Below are positions 14,814 through 17,365 of a DNA stretch of 17,365 nucleotides, piece after piece. Positions within the stretch are counted from its first letter, which is position 1. Each line of letters starts with the position of its first letter. This stretch comes from an uncultured Oscillibacter sp. (lineage in GTDB: Bacteria; Bacillota; Clostridia; Oscillospirales; Oscillospiraceae), in the NCBI GenBank assembly GCA_900551885.1, contig URXS01000033.1:1-17365 (forward strand), in the 5' to 3' direction. The notes under the pieces are model-generated. The model was not told where the DNA came from. It made no database searches and saw nothing but the letters and a program-made list of their open reading frames with translations. A program made the position numbers and the translations under genes.

Positions 14814-14861
14814 AAAAAGAGAGGGCCGACGCCGCTTTTGCGGTGCCGGCCCTCTCTTTTT
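14814..14861. terminator. Bidirectional terminator between SSB-like and NUDIX genes
   Basis: A 22-bp stem (14814-14835 with 14840-14861, loop TTTT) with one A-C mismatch and one G-U pair, flanked by seven A on the left and five T on the right. Its right arm runs into the last base of the NUDIX stop codon, so termination in both directions is very tight. Confidence 0.9.
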
Positions 14862-15379
14862 CATTTGGTCGGGAACCCGAAAGTCCCCCGCATGTCAAAC
14901 AAAAACCGCAGGAAACTCTTGGGATAGTCGATGAACTCCCCCCGATCCACCATGGCCTCCACTGTGGGGCAGTCCACCCAGCGAACCTCCGCCACCTCCT
15001 CTTCCTGGAGGCGCAGGGCACTGATATCCACCTCCCGCTCCAGCAGGAAGAAGTCGTCAAAGCCGCCGTGGAAGTTCACCGTCACCGAGGGCCGCACACC
15101 GGTCAGATCCAAGTCCAGGCCCAATTCCTCCCGGACCTCCCGCTCCGCTCCCTGGCGGCTGGTCTCCCCGGCGTCCACGCCGCCGCCCACGGTCACATCC
15201 CACTTCCCGGGCCAGATGCGCTTACAGGCGGTGCGCCGCTGAATCAGCAGTTGCCCTGCTTTGTTGAACAGGCACACATGGACCACGGTACGATACTCCC
15301 CGGGGCCCTTGCGGGCGTAGCGTCCCGCAGTCTTGCCCAGAGGTACACGGTTTTCGTCGTATAAATCCACCAGTTCCAT
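14861..15379 (-). CDS. NUDIX hydrolase (IPP isomerase-like subgroup)
   Basis: A 172-residue NUDIX protein. The complete NUDIX box spans residues 66-88 (from GGVDAGE to REVREELGL), with the metal-binding glutamates in REVREE. The preceding GEYRTVVHVCLFNKAGQLLIQRRT and WPGKWDVTVGG and the short N-terminal MELVDLYDENRVPLG resemble the isopentenyl-diphosphate isomerase-like/YfcD group rather than the MutT type. The expected chemistry is hydrolysis of a nucleoside-diphosphate-linked or similar diphosphate; the substrate is unknown. AAAGGAG lies 6 bases before the ATG and the DUF6472 stop is 11 bases upstream. It is the last gene of the desulfurase operon. Confidence 0.9.
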   Translation of the reverse strand: MELVDLYDENRVPLGKTAGRYARKGPGEYRTVVHVCLFNKAGQLLIQRRTACKRIWPGKWDVTVGGGVDAGETSRQGAEREVREELGLDLDLTGVRPSVTVNFHGGFDDFFLLEREVDISALRLQEEEVAEVRWVDCPTVEAMVDRGEFIDYPKSFLRFLFDMRGTFGFPTK

Positions 15380-15390
15380 AACTTGCTCCT

Positions 15391-15564
15391 TTACTGCCGC
15401 CGGGCGGTCTCGTAGTCATCCCCCCGGCGGTAAAAGGGACAATCGTCATTAGCGCCTCGGAGAAACCGCTCCATCTCATCCTCATCCAGGTCCATGGTGC
15501 AGTACCAGGACTCCATCTCCTCGTCATAGTCGTAGTAAACGCACTCGTCACAGTTGGCCGCCAT
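15391..15564 (-). CDS. DUF6472 family four-cysteine mini-protein
   Basis: A 57-residue, very acidic protein that begins MAANCDECVYYDYDEE, continues with WYCTMDLDEDEMERFL, and ends NDDCPFYRRGDDYETARRQ. Its layout matches what I recall of the clostridial DUF6472 family: CxxC at Cys5/Cys8, Cys22, then a CP(F/Y)(Y/F) motif at Cys42, with an R-Q end. The four cysteines could bind one metal ion. GGAGG lies 7 bases before the ATG; gaps are 12 bases to the DUF3343 stop and 11 bases to the NUDIX start. No function is known. Its place downstream of a desulfurase and a putative Se/S carrier makes a sulfur- or metal-related role possible, as an inference. Confidence 0.85.
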   Translation of the reverse strand: MAANCDECVYYDYDEEMESWYCTMDLDEDEMERFLRGANDDCPFYRRGDDYETARRQ

Positions 15565-15576
15565 GGAACCACCTCC

Positions 15577-15813
15577 TCACATCTGTACAGCGTAGATACC
15601 GTCGATCTGTACGCCCTTGGCCATCACCAGCACCTCCAGTGCCTCCCGGCTTTCCGGCGGTGCCGCCCAACACAGGCCGCACCCGGCGGTGATGGCCCGG
15701 GGCACCGGGATCAGCCGCCCCGGCAAGCCTGCCGCCCGACAGGCACTTTCCATCTCCATGGCGGCCGTGGTGGTAGGGAAGGTGATGATGCATCGCTCGC
15801 TTTTCTGCCGCAT
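15577..15813 (-). CDS. DUF3343 putative Se/S carrier protein
   Basis: A 78-residue protein of the DUF3343 family (annotated as putative Se/S carrier-like, PF11823). It reads CIITFPTTTAAMEMESACR, then GRLIPVPRAITAGCGLCW with the conserved Cys45 (here also Cys48), then a basic middle and IDGIYAVQM at the end. The small alpha/beta layout and glycine-cysteine motif suit a protein that accepts sulfur or selenium on a cysteine as a per(seleno)sulfide. AGGAGG lies 9 bases before the ATG. The desulfurase stop codon is separated from this ATG by a single base (TGA-C-ATG), strongly suggesting coupled translation and a donor-acceptor pair. The carrier role is inferred from family and context, not demonstrated. 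Confidence 0.87.
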   Translation of the reverse strand: MRQKSERCIITFPTTTAAMEMESACRAAGLPGRLIPVPRAITAGCGLCWAAPPESREALEVLVMAKGVQIDGIYAVQM

Positions 15814-15814
15814 G

Positions 15815-16957
15815 TCAGCAGGCCTCCTGCGCCAGCGTGGCCACCGCCGCGATGGCCGCATCGGTCTCCTCCACCGTGTTGAACCAGGACCAGGAGAAGC
15901 GGACAGCTCCCTGGTCCTCAGTGCCCAGACACCGGTGGAGCCGGGGGGCACAGTGGGCGCCGGGACGGGTGGCAATGGAAAACCGCTCCGCCAGCTCATC
16001 GGAAATCTCCGAAGAATCCTCGTCGGCAATATTCAGCGCCACAATGGCCGCCCGGAGCGGGGCATCGAAATCTCCGTACACCCGGACGCCGGGCAGGTCC
16101 CGGACGCCTGCGTAAAAACGCCGGGCCAGGGCGTCCTCATGGGCCCGGATGGTCTCCGATCCCGTGGCATTCAGAAAGTCCAGCGCAGCCCCCAGGCCTG
16201 CCAGTCCATGGCTGTTGAGGGTGCCGGCCTCCAGCCTGGTGGGATACTCCTCCGGCTGGGTCTCGGAAAAACTCTGGACACCGGTGCCACCCACGGCAAA
16301 GGGGCGGATCTCCACGCCCTCCCCCACACACAGACCGCCGGTCCCCTGGGGCCCCATAAGGCTCTTGTGGCCGGTAAAGCAGACGACACTGATGTGCTGG
16401 CGCTCCATGTGAATGGGGAACACCCCAGCCGTCTGGGAAGCATCCAGGATGAATAACAATCCGTATTTCTGGCAAAACTCCCCTACAAAGTCAATGTCCA
16501 CCAGATCTCCGATCAGGTTGGAGGCATGGGTGCAGACCACAGCTCTGGTCTCCGGCCGCAGCAGCCTTTCAAAAGCGCCGTAGTCCAGACGGCCGTTGGG
16601 GTCAGCGGGCACAAAGTCCACACTCGCCCCTTGCCGGCGCAGGCGGTACAGAGGACGCAGGACGGAGTTGTGCTCCAGGTCCGTGGAGATCACATGGTCC
16701 CCGGGACCCAGCAGACCGCAAATGGCAATATTGAGGGCCTGCGTGGAATTGGGGGTAAAGGCCACATGGTCCGCCCGTGGACAGCCGAACAGCGCCGCCG
16801 CCTGCTGACGGACGGCGTAGACGGTCCTGGCGGCGGAGAGGGCCTCGCTGTGGGCACCCCGGCCGCAGTTGCCATAGTCCGCCATGGCGTGGACCACCGC
16901 CTCCGCCACGCCCGGAGGCTTGGGCCGGGTGGTGGCGGCGTTGTCCAGATAGATCAT
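15815..16957 (-). CDS. Cysteine desulfurase family protein (EF2568-type, class V aminotransferase fold)
   Basis: A 380-residue PLP enzyme that should remove sulfur (or selenium) from cysteine (or selenocysteine). It starts with the typical MIYLDNAATTRPKP. His96 (DLEHNS) and Asp172/Gln175 (LDASQTAG) hold the cofactor, Lys198 (TGHKS) forms the PLP aldimine, and Cys336 in RPGAHCAP is the persulfide-forming cysteine as in SufS-type enzymes. The overall pattern matches the family named after Enterococcus faecalis EF2568 rather than housekeeping NifS, IscS or SufS. Neighbours are DUF3343 with a 1-base gap, then DUF6472 and NUDIX; no suf or isc genes or selD lie in the window. The ATG at 16957 is chosen because AAGGAG lies 9 bases upstream; the in-frame ATG at 17029 has no ribosome binding site. 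Confidence 0.92.
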   Translation of the reverse strand: MIYLDNAATTRPKPPGVAEAVVHAMADYGNCGRGAHSEALSAARTVYAVRQQAAALFGCPRADHVAFTPNSTQALNIAICGLLGPGDHVISTDLEHNSVLRPLYRLRRQGASVDFVPADPNGRLDYGAFERLLRPETRAVVCTHASNLIGDLVDIDFVGEFCQKYGLLFILDASQTAGVFPIHMERQHISVVCFTGHKSLMGPQGTGGLCVGEGVEIRPFAVGGTGVQSFSETQPEEYPTRLEAGTLNSHGLAGLGAALDFLNATGSETIRAHEDALARRFYAGVRDLPGVRVYGDFDAPLRAAIVALNIADEDSSEISDELAERFSIATRPGAHCAPRLHRCLGTEDQGAVRFSWSWFNTVEETDAAIAAVATLAQEAC

Positions 16958-17077
16958 GGCTGTACGCTCCTTAGATGGACGAATCCGCCGCCAGCCGTGC
17001 GGCGGGCGGCCGTTGGTATCCGTTTCCATACTATGTTGGCGCGCCGGTTTGCGCGTCTGGGCCGCCGCCCAAAGGGG

Positions 17078-17086
17078 AGTATACCA
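17078..17086 (-). promoter_or_regulatory. Extended -10 promoter of the desulfurase operon
   Basis: Minus strand TGG-TATACT; the best -35-like hexamer is GATACA at 18 bases. It implies a leader of about 114 bases, GC-rich and able to fold (for example GGGCGGC near its start with GCCGCCC further on). Confidence 0.6.
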
Positions 17087-17152
17087 TATCCGCGCATGGT
17101 TTGTATCATAATGTTTACGATTTGTTCTTTATCTTTCCGCAAAAAACGGTTG

Positions 17153-17158
17153 TATAAT
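17153..17158 (+). promoter_or_regulatory. Probable -10 of the zinc-ribbon gene
   Basis: Perfect TATAAT with a poor -35 region (TATCTT at 17 bases). A weak -35 plus the overlapping dyad at 17157-17176 suggest a regulated promoter. The predicted start is near 17165. Confidence 0.6.
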
Positions 17159-17176
17159 AGCATTGACCCATGCTAT
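17157..17176. promoter_or_regulatory. Operator-like dyad overlapping the transcription start
   Basis: ATAGCAT-N6-ATGCTAT: perfect 7-bp arms with a 6-base centre (TGACCC), beginning inside the -10 box and covering the predicted +1. The size and position fit a dimeric repressor site; a leader RNA hairpin is the alternative. Confidence 0.5.
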
Positions 17177-17196
17177 GCAGCGAAACGCAGCGAATC
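17177..17196 (+). repeat. Tandem 10-bp direct repeat in the leader
   Basis: GCAGCGAAAC followed directly by GCAGCGAATC (9 of 10 identical), immediately after the dyad and before the ribosome binding site. Confidence 0.6.
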
Positions 17197-17215
17197 AGGA
17201 TTGGAGGAGGCACCC

Positions 17216-17365
17216 ATGGTTTGTAAGGAATGCGGCGCATATAACGCGGATCACCTGACGCATTGCCGGGTGTGCGCGGCAAAATTGAAGGATGCGGAGC
17301 CGGCCGCTTCTCAGGCGGCCGAGGAGCCGGGCAGGCCGTCGCGGCGGTTTGCGCAGGCGCCCGCG
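17216..17365 (+). CDS. Zinc-ribbon domain protein, N-terminal part (cut by window edge)
   Basis: The first 50 residues of a protein running off the right edge. It opens with a compact zinc ribbon: Cys3 and Cys6 (CKEC), then Cys17 and Cys20 (CRVC) in the MVCKECGAYNADHLTHC pattern typical of short zinc-ribbon domains. An Ala/Glu/Pro-rich linker follows (from about residue 24). In this bacterial group such an N-terminus often precedes membrane helices, but nothing of that is visible here. GGAGGAGG lies 5-7 bases before the ATG. It is divergent from the desulfurase operon and has its own promoter with an operator-like dyad. Confidence 0.82.
   Translation, partial: MVCKECGAYNADHLTHCRVCAAKLKDAEPAASQAAEEPGRPSRRFAQAPA

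Noticed and set aside
16958..17029. Upstream ATG at 17029 for the desulfurase.
   Set aside because: No ribosome binding site; the added residues do not fit the family, which begins at MIYLDNAATT.
1..17365. CRISPR arrays, insertion sequences, prophage genes, tRNA or rRNA.
   Set aside because: No regularly spaced repeats, transposase or integrase motifs, cloverleaf or rRNA-like sequence were seen on either strand.

Overview
The window reads as chromosome from a fairly GC-rich anaerobic Firmicute, most likely a gut member of the Clostridia in or near Oscillospiraceae. This is inferred from the methionine T-box, strong AGGAGG-type ribosome binding sites, clostridial-style MATE, DUF6472 and DUF3343 proteins, and compact gene spacing. 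It cannot be proved without a database search. No phage, transposon, CRISPR array, rRNA or tRNA was seen. The layout looks like ordinary core and near-core chromosome made of short, independent transcription units.

Left part (1-2.4 kb, all minus strand): a cut-off AraC-type regulator; a gene-poor 400-base stretch with one possible zinc-finger gene remnant; an HGSNAT-like (DUF1624) membrane acyltransferase; and a DUF368 (PopT-like) undecaprenyl-phosphate translocase. The last two each have their own promoter.

Methionine uptake (2.5-5.6 kb, plus strand): a strong promoter, a T-box leader whose likely specifier is AUG, then metN, metI and metQ (ATPase, permease, lipoprotein), closed by a 15-bp terminator. 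Uncharged tRNA-Met should switch on methionine import. A MATE efflux pump follows as a single-gene unit.

Cell-wall operon (10.7-7.2 kb, minus strand): an FHA domain fused to an FtsW/RodA (SEDS) glycan polymerase, then a short class B penicillin-binding protein overlapping it by 14 bases, then a 96-residue three-helix membrane protein. This is a polymerase-transpeptidase pair with a built-in phosphothreonine reader, reminiscent of the actinobacterial RodA-PbpA/FHA/kinase locus.

Middle (10.7-12.8 kb, plus strand): a stand-alone radical SAM protein behind a near-consensus promoter, four GAATTT repeats and a terminator-like leader hairpin; then a PanE/ApbA-type ketopantoate reductase homologue after a strong terminator.

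Right part: a DUF2974 (Mbeg1-like) alpha/beta hydrolase and a divergent tandem-OB-fold SSB-like protein. Next is a four-gene minus-strand operon with 1-12 base gaps: an EF2568-type cysteine desulfurase, a DUF3343 putative Se/S carrier, a DUF6472 four-cysteine mini-protein and a NUDIX hydrolase. The window ends in a divergent zinc-ribbon gene whose promoter carries a 20-bp dyad and a tandem 10-bp repeat.

The features most worth a second look are the FHA-SEDS fusion operon, the desulfurase/DUF3343/DUF6472/NUDIX operon, the orphan radical SAM gene with its unusual upstream region, and the operator-like dyad at the right edge.
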